A stretch of 64,000 nucleotides of DNA from Mantis religiosa. Lineage: Eukaryota; Arthropoda; Insecta; Mantodea; Mantidae. The DNA is taken from assembly GCA_030765055.1 (NCBI GenBank), contig JAUKNK010000155.1, forward strand, positions 147,001 through 211,000. Direction: 5' to 3'. The position numbers were made by a program, and so were the translations under genes. The notes beneath the pieces were generated by a model. The model saw only the letters and a program-made list of their open reading frames with translations. It ran no database searches and had not been told where the DNA came from. This document shows, piece by piece, positions 8,216-24,000 of the stretch (position 1 is its first letter; every line of letters begins with the position of its first letter).

Positions 8216-11200
8216 GCAGCGATCAGATACAGCTTAACATGCAAGATGTATCACAAGCATGGTGCAGCGCTCAGATACAGCATAACATGCAGAATGTATC
8301 ACAAGCATGGTGCAGCGATCAGATACAGCATAACATGCAGGATGTATCATAAGCGTGGTGCAGCGCTCAGATACAGCATAACGTGCAGAATGTATCACAT
8401 GCATGGTGCAGCGTTCACATTCAGCATGACATGCAGAATGTATCAGAAGCATGGTGCAGCGTTCAGATACAGCATGACATGCAGAATGTATCACAAGCAT
8501 GGTGCAGCGCTCAGATACAGCATAACATGCAGGACGTGTCACAAGCATGGTGCAGCGCTCAGATACAACATGCCATGCAGAATGTATCACAAGCATGGTG
8601 CAGCGCTCAGATACAGCATAACATGCAGGACGTGTCACAAGCATGGTGCAGCGTTCAGATACAACATGACATGCAGGACTTGTCACAAGCATTATGCAGC
8701 GCTCAGATACAGCATAACATGCAGGACGTGTCACAAGCATGGTGCAGCGCTCAGATACAACATAACATGCAGGACGTGTCACAAGCATGGTGCAGCGCTC
8801 AGATACACCACAACATGCAGGACGTGTCACAAGCATGGTGCAGCGCTCAGATACAACATGACATGCAGAATGTATCACAAGCATGGTGCAGCGCTCAGAT
8901 ACAGCATAACATACAGGATGTGTCACAAGCATGGTGCAGCGCTCAGATACAACATAACATGCAGGATGTATCACAAACATGGTGCAGCGCTCAGATACAA
9001 CATGACATGCAGGACGTGTCACAAGCATGGTGCAGCGCTCAGATACAGCATCACATGCAGGACGTGTCACAAGCATGGTGCAGCGCTCAGATACAGCATA
9101 ACATGCAGGACGTTTCACAAGCATGGTGCAGCGCTGAGATACAACATGACATGCAGAATGTATCACAAGCATGGTGCAGCGCTCAGATACAGCATAACAT
9201 GCAGGACGAGTCACAAGCATGGTGAAGCGCTCAGTTACAACATGCCATGCAGGACGTGTCACAAGCATTGTGCAGCGATCAGATACAACATGACATGCAG
9301 AATGTATCACAAGCATGGTGCAGCGCTCAGATACAGCATAACATGCAGGATGTATCATAAGCATGGTGCAGCGCTCAGATACAGCATAACATGCAGGACG
9401 TGTCACAAGCATGGTGCACCGCTCAGATACAGCATAACATGCAGGATGTATCACAAGCATGGTGCAGCGCTCAGATACAGCATAACATGCATGACGTGTC
9501 ACAAGCATGGTGCAGCGCTCAGATACAGCATAACATGCAGGATGTATCATAAGCGTGGTGCAGCGCTCAGATACAGCATAACATGCAGGATGTATCATAA
9601 GCGTGGTGCAGCGCTCAGATACAGCATAACGTGCAGAATGTATCACAAGCATGGTGCAGCGTTCACATACAGCATGACATGCAGAATGTATCAGAAGCAT
9701 GGTGCAGCGTTCAGATACAGCATGACATGCATAATGTATCACAAGCGTGGTGCAGCGCTCACATACAGCATAACATGCAGGAAGTATTACAAGCATGGTG
9801 CAGCGTTCAGATACAGCATGACATGCAGAATGTATCACAAGCGTGGTGCAGCGTTCAGATACAACATGACATGCAGAATGTATCACAAGCATGGTGCAGC
9901 GTTCAGATACAGCATGACATGCAGAATGTATCAGAAGCATGGTGCATCGCTCAGATACAGCATAAAATGCAGGAGGTGTCACAAGCATGGTGCAGCGCGC
10001 AGATACAACATGACATGCAGAATGTATCACAAGCATGGTGCAGCGCTCAGATACAGCATAACATGCAGGACGTGTCACAAGCATGGTGCAGCGCTCAGAT
10101 ACAACATGACATGCAGGACGTGTCACAAGCATGGTGCAGCGCTCATATACAGCATAACATGCAGGACGTGTCACAAGCATGGTGCAGCGTTCAGATACAA
10201 CATGACATGCAGAATGTATCACAAGCATGGTGCAGCGCTCAGATACAGCATAACATGCAGGATGTATCATAAGCATGGTGCAGCGCTCAGATACAGCATA
10301 ACATGCAGGACGTGTCACAAGCATGGTGCAGCGCACAGATACAGCATTACATGCAGGACGTGTCACAAGCATGGTGCAGCGTTCAGATACAACATGACAT
10401 GCAGAATGTATCACAAGCATGGTGCAGCGCTCAGATACAGCATAACATGCAGGATGTATCATAAGCATGGTGTAGCGCTCAGATACACCATAACATGCAG
10501 GACGTGTCACAAACATGGTGCAGCGCACAGATACAGCATAACATGCAGGACGTGTCACAAGCATGGTGCAGCGCTCAGATACAGCATGACATGCAGGACG
10601 TGTCACAAGCATGGTGCAGCGATCAGATACAACATAACATGCAGGACGTGTCACAAGCATGGCGCAGCGCTCACATACAGCATAACATGCAGGATGTATC
10701 AGAAGCATGGTGCAGCGATCAGATACAGCATAACATGCAGGACGTGTCACAAGCATGGTGCAGCGCTGAGATACAGCATAACATGCAGGATGTATCATAA
10801 GCATGGTGCAGCGATCAGATACTACATTACATGCAGGATGTATCATAAGCATGGTGAAGCGCTCAGATACAACATAACATGCAGGACGTGTCACAAGTAT
10901 AGTGCAGCGCTCAGATACAGCATAACATGCAGGACGTGTCACAAGCATGGTGCAGCGCTCAGATACAGCATAACATGCAGGACGTGTCACAAGCATGGTG
11001 CAGCGCTCAGATACAGCATAACATGCAGGACGTGTCACAAGCATGGTGCAGCGCTCAGATACAGCATAACATGCAGGATGTATCACAAGCATGGTGCAGC
11101 GCTCAGATACAGCATAACATGCAGGACGTGGCACAAGCATGGTGCAGCGTTCAGATACAGCATAACATGTAGGATGTATCGCAAGCATGGTGCAGCGATC

Positions 11201-12880
11201 AGATACAACCTAACATGCAGGATGTATCACAAGCATGGTGCATCGCTCAGATACACCATAACATGCAGAATGTAACACAAGCATGGTGCTTCGCTCAGAT
11301 ACAGCATAGCATGCAGGATGTATCACAAGCATGGTGCAGCGATCAGATACAGCACAACATGCAGGATGTATCACAAGCATGGTGCATCGCTCAGATGCAG
11401 CATAACATACAGGATGTATCATAAGCATGGTGCATCGCTCAGATACAGCATAGCATGCAGGATGTATCACAAGCATGGTGCAGCGATCAGATCCAGCATA
11501 ACATGCAGGATGTATCACAAGCATGGTGCATCGCTCAGATACAGCATAGCATGCAGAATGTATCACAAGCATGGTGCACCGCTCAGATACCGCATAACAT
11601 GCAGGATGTATCACAAGCATGGTGCTGCGTCACTTACAGCATAACATGCAGGATGTATCACAAGCATGGTGCAGCGTTCAGATACAGCATATCATGCAGG
11701 AGGTATCACAAGCATGGTGCAGCGATCAGATACAGCATAACATGCAGGAGGTATCACAAGCATGGTGCACCGCTCAGATACAGCATAACATGCAGGACGT
11801 ATTACAAGCATGGTGCAGCGATCAGATACAGCATAACATGCAGGATGTATTACAAGCATTGTGCACCGCTCAGATACAGCATAACATGCAGGACGTATTA
11901 CAAGCATGGTGCAGCGATCAGATACAGCATAACATGCAGGACGTATTACAAGCATGGTGCAGCGATCAGATACAGCATAACATGCAGGACGTATTACACG
12001 CATGGTGCAGCGATCAGAAACAGCATAACATGCAGGATGTATCACAAGCATGGTGCACCGCTCAGATACAGCATAACATGCAGAATGTATTACAAGCATG
12101 GTGCACCGCTCAGATACAGCATAACATGCAGGATGTATTACAAGCATGGTGCAGCGATCAGATACAGCTTAACATGCAAGATGTATCACAAGCATGGTGC
12201 AGCGCTCAGATACAGCATAACATGCAGAATGTATCACAAGCATGGTGCAGCGATCAGATACAGCATAACATGCAGGATGTATCATAAGCGTGGTGCAGCG
12301 CTCAGATACAGCATAACGTGCAGAATGTATCACATGCATGGTGCAGCGTTCACATTCAGCATGACATGCAGAATGTATCTGAAGCATGGTGCAGCGTTCA
12401 GATACAGCATGACATGCAGAATGTATCACAAGCATGGTGCAGCGCTCAGATACAGCATAACATGCAGGACGTGTCACAAGCATGGTGCAGCGCTCAGATA
12501 CAACATGCCATGCAGAATGTATCACAAGCATGGTGCAGCGCTCAGATACAGCATAACATGCAGGACGTGTCACAAGCATGGTGCAGCGCTCAGATACAAC
12601 ATGACATGCAGGACTTGTCACAAGCATTATGCAGCGCTCAGATACAGCATAACATGCAGGACGTGTCACAAGCATGGTGCAGCGCTCAGATACAACATAA
12701 CATGCAGGACGTGTCACAAGCTTGGTGCAGCGCTCAGATACACCACAACATGCAGGACGTGTCACAAGCATGGTGCAGCGCTCAGATACAACATGACATG
12801 CAGAATGTATCACAAGCATGGTGCAGCGCTCAGATACAGCATAACATGCAGGACGTGTCACAAGCATGGTGCAGCGCTCA
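6910..12880 (+). repeat. Higher-order repeat pair, period 3,935 bp
   Basis: About 6,910-8,940 is repeated at about 10,845-12,880 with shift 3,935 (82 units minus one base). Examples are the marker unit at 7688 and 11623, and the first gtgcagaatgtatcacatgc unit at 8383 and 12318. After about 12,880 the match jumps to about 10,040-10,850 (shift 2,783), so the second copy lacks 24 units present in the first. Confidence 0.8.
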
Positions 12881-14959
12881 GATACAGCATGACATGCAGG
12901 ACGTGTCACAAGCATGGTGCAGCGCTCATATACAGCATAACATGCAGGACGTGTCACAAGCATGGTGCAGCGTTCAGATACAACATGACATGCAGAATGT
13001 ATCACAAGCATGGTGCAGCGCTCAGATACAGCATAACATGCAGGATGTATCATAAGCATGGTGCAGCGCGCAGATACAGCATAACATGCAGGACGTGTCA
13101 CAAGCATGGTGCAGCGCACAGATACAGCATTACATGCAGGACGTGTCACAAGCATGGTGCAGCGTTCAGATACAACATGACATGCAGAATGTATCACAAG
13201 CATGGTGCAGCGCTCAGATACAGCATAACATGCAGGATGTATCATAAGCATGGTGCAGCGCTCAGATACACCATAACATGCAGGACGTGTCACAAACATG
13301 GTGCAGCGCACAGATACAGCATAACATGCAGGACGTGTCACAAGCATGGTGCAGCGCTCAGATACAGCATGACATGCAGGACGTGTCACAAGCATGGTGC
13401 AGCGATCAGATACAACATAACATGCAGGACGTGTCACAAGCATGGCGCAGCGCTCACATACAGCATAACATGCAGGATGTATCAGAAGCATGGTGCAGCG
13501 ATCAGATACAGCATAACATGCAGGACGTGTCACAAGCATGGTGCAGCGCTGAGATACAGCATAACATGCAGGATGTAGCATAAGCATGGTGCAGCGATCA
13601 GATACTACATTACATGCAGGATGTATCATAAGCATGGTGCAGCGCTCAGATACAACATAACATGCAGGACGTGTCACAAGTATAGTGCAGCGCTCAGATA
13701 CAGCATAACATGCAGGACGTGTCACAAGCATGGTGCAGCGCTCAGATACAGCATAACATGCAGGACGTTTCACAAGCATGGTGCAGCGCTCAGATACAGC
13801 ATAACATGCAGGATGTATCACAAGCATGGTGCAGCGCTCAGATACAGCATAACATGCAGGACGTGTCACAAGCATGGTGCAGCGTTCAGATACAGCATAA
13901 CATGTAGGATGTATCTCAAGCATGGTGCATCGCTCAGATACACCATAACATGCAGGATGTAACACAAGCATGGTGCTTCGCTCAGATACAGCATAGTATG
14001 CAGGATGTATCAGAAGCATGGTGCAGCGATCAGATACAGCACAACGTGCAGGATGTATCACAAGCATGGTGCATCGCTCAGATACAGCATAACATACAGG
14101 ATGTATCATAAGCATGGTGCATCGCTCAGATACAGCATAGCATGCAGGATGTATCACAAGCATGGTGCAGCGATCAGATACAGTATAACATGCAGGATGT
14201 ATCACAAGCATGGTGCATCGCTCAGATACAGCATAGCATGCAGGATGTATCACAAGCATGGTGCACCGCTCAGATACAGCATAACATGCAGGATGTATCA
14301 TAAGCATGGTGCTGCGTCAATTAAAGCATAACATGCAGGATGTATCACAAGCATGGTGCAGCGTTCAGATACAGCATAACATGCAGGAGGTATCACAAGC
14401 CTGGTGCAGCGATCAGATACAGCATAACATGTAGGACGTGTCACAAGCATGGTGCAGCGCACAGATACAGCATTACATGCAGGACGTGTCACAAGCATGG
14501 TGCAGCGTTCAGATACAACATGACATGCAGAATGTATCACAAGCATGGTGCAGCGCTCAGATACAGCATAACATGCAGGATGTATCATAAGCATGGTGCA
14601 GCGCTCAGATACACCATAACATGCAGGACGTGTCACAAACATGGTGCAGCGCACAGATACAGCATAACATGCAGGACGTGTCACAAGCATGGTGCAGCGC
14701 TCAGATACAGCATAACATGCAGGACGTGTCACAAGCATGGTGCAGCGATCAGATACAACATAACATGCAGGACGTGTCACAAACATGGTGCAGCGCTCAC
14801 ATACAGCATAACCTGCAGGATGTATCAGAAGCATGGTGCAGCGATCAGATACAGCATAACATGCAGGACGTGTCACAAGCATGGTGCAGCGCTGAGATAC
14901 AGCATAACATGCAGGATGTATCACAAGCATGGTGCAGCGATCAGATACTACATAACATG

Positions 14960-17900
14960 CAGGATGTATCATAAGCATGGTGCAGCGCTCAGATACAACA
15001 TAACATGCAGGACGTGTCACAAGTATAGTGCAGCGCTCAGATACAGCATAACATGCAGGACGTGTCACAAGCATGGTGCAGCGCTCAGATACAGCATAAC
15101 ATGCAGGATGTATCACAAGCATGGTGCAGCGCTCAGATACAGCATAACATGCAGGACGTGTCACAAGCATGGTGCAGCGTTCATATACAGCATAACATGT
15201 AGGATGTATCACAAGCATGGTGCAGCGATCAGATACAACCTAACATGCAGGATGTATCACAAGCATGGTGCATCGCTCAGATACACCATAACATGCAGGA
15301 TGTAACACAAGCATGGTGCTTCGCTCAGATAGAGCATAGCAAGCAGGATGTATCACAAGCATGGTGCAGCGATCAGAAACAGCATAACATGCAGGATGTA
15401 TTACAAGCATGGTGCAGCGCTCAGATACAACATAACATGCAGGACGTGTCACAAGCATGGTGCAGCGCTCAGATACACCACAACATGCAGGACGTGTCAC
15501 AATCATGGTGCAGCGCTCAGATACAACATGACATGCAGAATGTATCACAAGCATGGTGCAGCGCTCAGATACAGCATAACATACAGGATGTGTCACAAGC
15601 ATGGTGCAGCGCTCAGATACAACATAACATGCAGGATGTATCACAAACATGGTGCAGCGCTCAGATACAACATGACATGCAGGACGTGTCACAAGCATGG
15701 TGCAGCGCTCAGATACAGCATCACATGCAGGACGTGTCACAAGCATGGTGCAGCGCTCAGATACAGCATAACATGCAGGACGTTTCACAAGCATGGTGCA
15801 GCGCTGAGATACAACATGACATGCAGAATGTATCACAAGCATGGTGCAGCGCTCAGATACAGCATAACATGCAGGACGTGTCACAAGCATGGTGCAGCGC
15901 TCAGTTACAACATGGCATGCAGGACGTGTCACAAGCATTGTGCAGCGATCAGATACAACATGACATGCAGAATGTATCACAAGCATGGTGCAGCGCTCAG
16001 ATACAGCATAACATGCAGGATGTATCATAAGCATGGTGCAGCGCTCAGATACAGCATAACATGCAGGACGTGTCACAAGCATGGTGCACCGCTCAGATAC
16101 AGCATAACATGCAGGATGTATCACAAGCATGGTGCAGCGCTCAGATACAGCATAACATGCATGACGTGTCACAAGCATGGTGCAGCGCTCAGATACAGCA
16201 TAACATGCAGGATGTATCATAAGCGTGGTGCAGCGCTCAGATACAGCATAACATGCAGGATGTATCATAAGCGTGGTGCAGCGCTCAGATACAGCATAAC
16301 GTGCAGAATGTATCACAAGCATGGTGCAGCGTTCACATACAGCATGACATGCAGAATGTATCAGAAGCATGGTGCAGCGTTCAGATACAGCATGACATGC
16401 ATAATGTATCACAAGCGTGGTGCAGCGCTCACATACAGCATAACATGCAGGAAGTATTACAAGCATGGTGCAGCGTTCAGATACAGCATGACATGCAGAA
16501 TGTATCACAAGCGTGGTGCAGCGTTCAGATACAACATGACATGCAGAATGTATCACAAGCATGGTGCAGCGTTCAGATACAGCATGACATGCAGAATGTA
16601 TCAGAAGCATGGTGCATCGCTCAGATACAGCATAAAATGCAGGAGGTGTCACAAGCATGGTGCAGCGCGCAGATACAACATGACATGCAGAATGTATCAC
16701 AAGCATGGTGCAGCGCTCAGATACAGCATAACATGCAGGACGTGTCACAAGCATGGTGCAGCGCTCAGATACAACATGACATGCAGGACGTGTCACAAGC
16801 ATGGTGCAGCGCTCATATACAGCATAACATGCAGGACGTGTCACAAGCATGGTGCAGCGTTCAGATACAACATGACATGCAGAATGTATCACAAGCATGG
16901 TGCAGCGCTCAGATACAGCATAACATGCAGGATGTATCATAAGCATGGTGCAGCGCTCAGATACAGCATAACATGCAGGACGTGTCACAAGCATTTTGCA
17001 GCGCACAGATACAGCATTACATGCAGGACGTGTCACAAGCATGGTGCAGCGTTCAGATACAACATGACATGCAGAATGTATCACAAGCATGGTGCAGCGC
17101 TCAGATACAGCATAACATGCAGGATGTATCATAAGCATGGTGCAGCGCTCAGATACACCATAACATGCAGGACGTGTCACAAACATGGTGCAGCGCACAG
17201 ATACAGCATAACATGCAGGACGTGTCACAAGCATGGTGCAGCGCTCAGATACAGCATGACATGCAGGACGTGTCACAAGCATGGTGCAGCGATCAGATAC
17301 AACATAACATGCAGGACGTGTCACAAGCATGGCGCAGCGCTCACATACAGCATAACATGCAGGATGTATCAGAAGCATGGTGCAGCGATCAGATACAGCA
17401 TAACATGCAGGACGTGTCACAAGCATGGTGCAGCGCTGAGATACAGCATAACATGCAGGATGTAGCATAAGCATGGTGCAGCGATCAGATACTACATTAC
17501 ATGCAGGATGTATCATAAGCATGGTGCAGCGCTCAGATACAACATAACATGCAGGACGTGTCACAAGTATAGTGCAGCGCTCTGATACAGCATAACATGC
17601 AGGACGTGTCACAAGCATGGTGCAGCGCTCAGATACAGCATAACATGCAGGACGTTTCACAAGCATGGTGCAGCGCTCAGATACAGCATAACATGCAGGA
17701 TGTATCACAAGCATGGTGCAGCGCTCAGATACAGCATAACATGCAGGACGTGTCACAAGCATGGTGCAGCGTTCAGATACAGCATAACATGTAGGATGTA
17801 TCACAAGCATGGTGCATCGCTCAGATACACCATAACATGCAGGATGTAACACAAGCATGGTGCTTCGCTCAGATACAGCATAGCATGCAGGATGTATCAT

Positions 17901-20900
17901 AAGCATGGTGCAGCGCTCAGATACAGCATAACATGCAGGACGTGTCACAAGCATTTTGCAGCGCACAGATACAGCATAACATACAGGATGTGTCACAAGC
18001 ATGGTGCAGCGCTCAGATACAACATAACATGCAGGACGTGTCACAAACATGGTGCAGCGCTCACATACAGCATAACCTGCAGGATGTATCATAAGCATGG
18101 TGCAGCGCTCAGATACAACATAACATGCAGGACGTGTCACAAGTATAGTGCAGCGCTCAGATACAGCATAACATGCAGGACGTGTCACAAGCATGGTGCA
18201 GCGCTCAGATACAGCATAACATGCAGGATGTATCACAAGCATGGTGCAGCGCTCAGATACAGCATAACATGCAGGACGTGTCACAAGCATGGTGCAGCGT
18301 TCATATACAGCATAACATGTAGGATGTATCACAAGCATGGTGCAGCGATCAGATACAACCTAACATGCAGGATGTATCACAAGCATGGTGCATCGCTCAG
18401 ATACACCATAACATGCAGGATGTAACACAAGCATGGTGCTTCGCTCAGATAGAGCATAGCAAGCAGGATGTATCACAAGCATGGTGCAGCGATCAGAAAC
18501 AGCATAACATGCAGGATGTATTACAAGCATGGTGCAGCGCTCAGATACAACATAACATGCAGGACGTGTCACAAGCATGGTGCAGCGCTCAGATACACCA
18601 CAACATGCAGGACGTGTCACAATCATGGTGCAGCGCTCAGATACAACATGACATGCAGAATGTATCACAAGCATGGTGCAGCGCTCAGATACAGCATAAC
18701 ATACAGGATGTGTCACAAGCATGGTGCAGCGCTCAGATACAACATAACATGCAGGATGTATCACAAACATGGTGCAGCGCTCAGATACAACATGACATGC
18801 AGGACGTGTCACAAGCATGGTGCAGCGCTCAGATACAGCATCACATGCAGGACGTGTCACAAGCATGGTGCAGCGCTCAGATACAGCATAACATGCAGGA
18901 CGTTTCACAAGCATGGTGCAGCGCTGAGATACAACATGACATGCAGAATGTATCACAAGCATGGTGCAGCGCTCAGATACAGCATAACATGCAGGACGTG
19001 TCACAAGCATGGTGCAGCGCTCAGTTACAACATGGCATGCAGGACGTGTCACAAGCATTGTGCAGCGATCAGATACAACATGACATGCAGAATGTATCAC
19101 AAGCATGGTGCAGCGCTCAGATACAGCATAACATGCAGGATGTATCATAAGCATGGTGCAGCGCTCAGATACAGCATAACATGCAGGACGTGTCACAAGC
19201 ATGGTGCACCGCTCAGATACAGCATAACATGCAGGATGTATCACAAGCATGGTGCCGCGCTCAGATACAGCATAACATGCATGACGTGTCACAAGCATGG
19301 TGCAGCGCTCAGATACAGCATAACATGCAGGATGTATCATAAGCGTGGTGCAGCGCTCAGATACAGCATAACATGCAGGATGTATCATAAGCGTGGTGCA
19401 GCGCTCAGATACAGCATAACGTGCAGAATGTATCACAAGCATGGTGCAGCGTTCACATACAGCATGACATGCAGAATGTATCAGAAGCATGGTGCAGCGT
19501 TCAGATACAGCATGACATGCATAATGTATCACAAGCGTGGTGCAGCGCTCACATACAGCATAACATGCAGGAAGTATTACAAGCATGGTGCAGCGTTCAG
19601 ATACAGCATGACATGCAGAATGTATCACAAGCGTGGTGCAGCGTTCAGATACAACATGACATGCAGAATGTATCACAAGCATGGTGCAGCGTTCAGATAC
19701 AGCATGACATGCAGAATGTATCAGAAGCATGGTGCATCGCTCAGATACAGCATAAAATGCAGGAGGTGTCACAAGCATGGTGCAGCGCGCAGATACAACA
19801 TGACATGCAGAATGTATCACAAGCATGGTGCAGCGCTCAGATACAGCATAACATGCAGGACGTGTCACAAGCATGGTGCAGCGCTCAGATACAACATGAC
19901 ATGCAGGACGTGTCACAAGCATGGTGCAGCGCTCATATACAGCATAACATGCAGGACGTGTCACAAGCATGGTGCAGCGTTCAGATACAACATGACATGC
20001 AGAATGTATCACAAGCATGGTGCAGCGCTCAGATACAGCATAACATGCAGGATGTATCATAAGCATGGTGCAGCGCTCAGATACAGCATAACATGCAGGA
20101 CGTGTCACAAGCATTTTGCAGCGCACAGATACAGCATTACATGCAGGACGTGTCACAAGCATGGTGCAGCGTTCAGATACAACATGACATGCAGAATGTA
20201 TCACAAGCATGGTGCAGCGCTCAGATACAGCATAACATGCAGGATGTATCATAAGCATGGTGCAGCGCTCAGATACACCATAACATGCAGGACGTGTCAC
20301 AAACATGGTGCAGCGCACAGATACAGCATAACATGCAGGACGTGTCACAAGCATGGTGCAGCGCTCAGATACAGCATGACATGCAGGACGTGTCACAAGC
20401 ATGGTGCAGCGATCAGATACAACATAACATGCAGGACGTGTCACAAGCATGGCGCAGCGCTCACATACAGCATAACATGCAGGATGTATCAGAAGCATGG
20501 TGCAGCGATCAGATACAGCATAACATGCAGGACGTGTCACAAGCATGGTGCAGCGCTGAGATACAGCATAACATGCAGGATGTAGCATAAGCATGGTGCA
20601 GCGATCAGATACTACATTACATGCAGGATGTATCATAAGCATGGTGCAGCGCTCAGATACAACATAACATGCAGGACGTGTCACAAGTATAGTGCAGCGC
20701 TCAGATACAGCATAACATGCAGGACGTGTCACAAGCATGGTGCAGCGCTCAGATACAGCATAACATGCAGGACGTTTCACAAGCATGGTGCAGCGCTCAG
20801 ATACAGCATAACATGCAGGATGTATCACAAGCATGGTGCAGCGCTCAGATACAGCATAACATGCAGGACGTGTCACAAGCATGGTGCAGCGTTCAGATAC

Positions 20901-21020
20901 AGCATAACATGTAGGATGTATCACAAGCATGGTGCATCGCTCAGATACACCATAACATGCAGGATGTAACACAAGCATGGTGCTTCGCTCAGATACAGCA
21001 TAGCATGCAGGATGTATCAC
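14960..21020 (+). repeat. Higher-order repeat pair, period 3,120 bp, nearly identical
   Basis: About 14,960-17,900 and 18,080-21,020 match with a constant shift of 3,120 (65 units). Reading the two side by side I found only two substitutions, near 16,136/19,256 and 17,583/20,703. Two further copies occur near 24,125 and 27,389 inside the larger duplication. Such identity implies very recent amplification or gene conversion, or an assembly duplication. Confidence 0.85.
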
Positions 21021-24000
21021 AAGCATGGTGCAGCGATCAGATACAGCACAACATGCAGGATGTATCACAAGCATGGTGCATCGCTCAGATACAGCATAAC
21101 ATACAGGATGTATCATAAGCATGGTGCATCGCTCAGATACAGCATAGCATGCAGGATGTATCACAAGCATGGTGCAGCGATCAGATACAGTATAACATGC
21201 AGGATGTATCACAAGCATGGTGCATCGCTCAGATACAGCATAGCTTGCAGGATGTATCACAAGCATGGTGCACCGCTCAGATACAGCATAACATGCAGGA
21301 TGTATCATAAGCATGGTGCTGCGTCAATTAAAGCATAACATGCAGGATGTATCACAAGCATGGTGCAGCGTTCAGATACAGCATAACATGCAGGAGGTAT
21401 CACAAGCCTGGTGCAGCGATCAGATACAGCATAACATGTAGGACGTGTCACAAGCATGGTGCAGCGCACAGATACAGCATTACATGCAGGACGTGTCACA
21501 AGCATGGTGCAGCGTTCAGATACAACATGACATGCAGAATGTATCACAAGCATGGTGCAGCGCTCAGATACAGCATAACATGCAGGATGTATCATAAGCA
21601 TGGTGCAGCGCTCAGATACACCATAACATGCAGGACGTGTCACAAACATGGTGCAGCGCACAGATACAGCATAACATGCAGGACGTGTCACAAGCATGGT
21701 GCAGCGCTGAGATACAGCATAACATGCAGGATGTATCACAAGCATGGTGCAGCGATCAGATACTACATAACATGCAGGATGTATCATAAGCATGGTGCAG
21801 CGCTCAGATACAACATAACATGCAGGACGTGTCACAAGTATAGTGCAGCGCTCAGATACAGCATAACATGCAGGACGTGTCACAAGCATGGTGCAGCGCT
21901 CAGATACAGCATAACATGCAGGATGTATCACAAGCATGGTGCAGCGCTCAGATACAGCATAACATGCAGGACGTGTCACAAGCATGGTGCAGCGTTCAGA
22001 TACAGCATAACATGTAGGATGTATCACAAGCATGGTGCAGCGATCAGATACAACCTAACATGCAGGATGTATCACAAGCATGGTGCATCGCTCAGATACA
22101 CCATAACATGCAGGATGTAACACAAGCATGGTGCTTCGCTCAGATAGAGCATAGCAAGCAGGATGTATCACAAGCATGGTGCAGCGATCAGATACAGCAC
22201 AACATGCAGGATGTATCACAAGCATGGTGCATCGCTCAGATACAGCATAACATACAGGATGTATCATAAGCATGGTGCATCGCTCAGATACAGCATAGCA
22301 TGCAGGATGTATCACAAGCATGGTGCAGCGATCAGATACAGCATAACATGCAGGATGTATCACAAGCATGGTGCATCGCTCTGATACAGCATAGCATGCA
22401 GAATGTATCACAAGCATGGTGCACCGCTCAGATACAGCATAACATGCAGGATGTATCACAAGCATGGTGCTGCGTCACATACAGCATAACATGCAGGATG
22501 TATCACAAGCATGGTGCAGCGTTCAGATACAGCATAACATGCAGGAGGTATCACAAGCCTGGTGCAGCGATCAGATACAGCATAACATGCAGGAGGTATC
22601 ACAAGCATGGTGCACCGCTCAGATACAGCATAACATGCAGGACGTATTACAAGCATGGTGCAGCGATCAGATACAGCATAACATGCAGGATGTATTACAA
22701 GCATGGTGCACCGCTCAGATACAGCATAACATGCAGGACGTATTACAAGCATGGTGCAGCGATCAGATACAGCATAACATGCAGGAGGTATCAAAGCCTG
22801 GTGCAGCGATCAGATACAGCATAACATGCAGGAGGTATCACAAGCATGGTGCACCGCTCAGATACAGCATAACATGCAGGACGTATTACAAGCATGGTGC
22901 AGCGATCAGATACAGCATAACATGCAGGATGTATTACAAGCATGGTGCACCGCTCAGATACAGCATAACATGCAGGACGTATTACAAGCATGGTGCAGCG
23001 ATCAGATACAGCATAACATGCAGGACGTATTACAAGCATGGTGCGGCGATCAGATACAGCATAACATGCAGGACGTATTACAAGCATGGTGCACCGCTCA
23101 GATACAGCATAACATGCAGGACGAATTACACGCATGGTGCAGCGATGAGAAACAGCATAACATGCAGGATGTATTACAAGCATGGTGCACCGCTCAGATA
23201 CAGCATAACATGCAGGATGTATTACAAGCATGGTGCAGCGATCAGATACAGCATAACATGCAAGATGTATCACAAGCATGGTGCAGCGCTCAGATACAGC
23301 ATAACATGCAGAATGTATCACAAGCATGGTGCAGCGATCAGATACAGCATAACATGCAGGATGGATCATAAGCGTGGTGCAGCGCTCAGATACAGCATAA
23401 CGTGCAGAATGTATCAGATGCATGGTGCAGCGTTCACATACAGCATGACATGCAGAATGTATCAGAAGCATGGTGCAGCGTTCAGATACAGCATGACATG
23501 CAGAATGTGTCACAAGCATGGTGCAGCTCTCAGATACAGCATAACATGCAGGACGTGTCACAAGCATGGTGCAGCGCTCAGATACAACATGACATGCAGA
23601 ATGTATCACAAGCATGGTGCAGCGCTCAGATACAGCATAACATGCAGGACGTGTCACAAGCATGGTGCAGCGCTCAGATACAACATGACATGCAGGACTT
23701 GTCACAAGCATTATGCAGCGCTCAGATACAGCATAACATGCAGGACATGTCACAAGCATGGTGCAGCGCTCAGATACAACATAACATGCAGGACGTGTCA
23801 CAAGCATGGTGCAGCGCTCAGATACAGCACAACATGCAGGACGTGTCACAAGCATGCTGCAGCGCTCAGATACAACATGACATGCAGAATGTATCACAAG
23901 CATGGTGCAGCGCTCAGATACAGCATAACATACAGGATGTGTCAAAAGCATGGTGCAGCGCTCAGATACAACATAACATGCAGGATGTATCACAAACATG

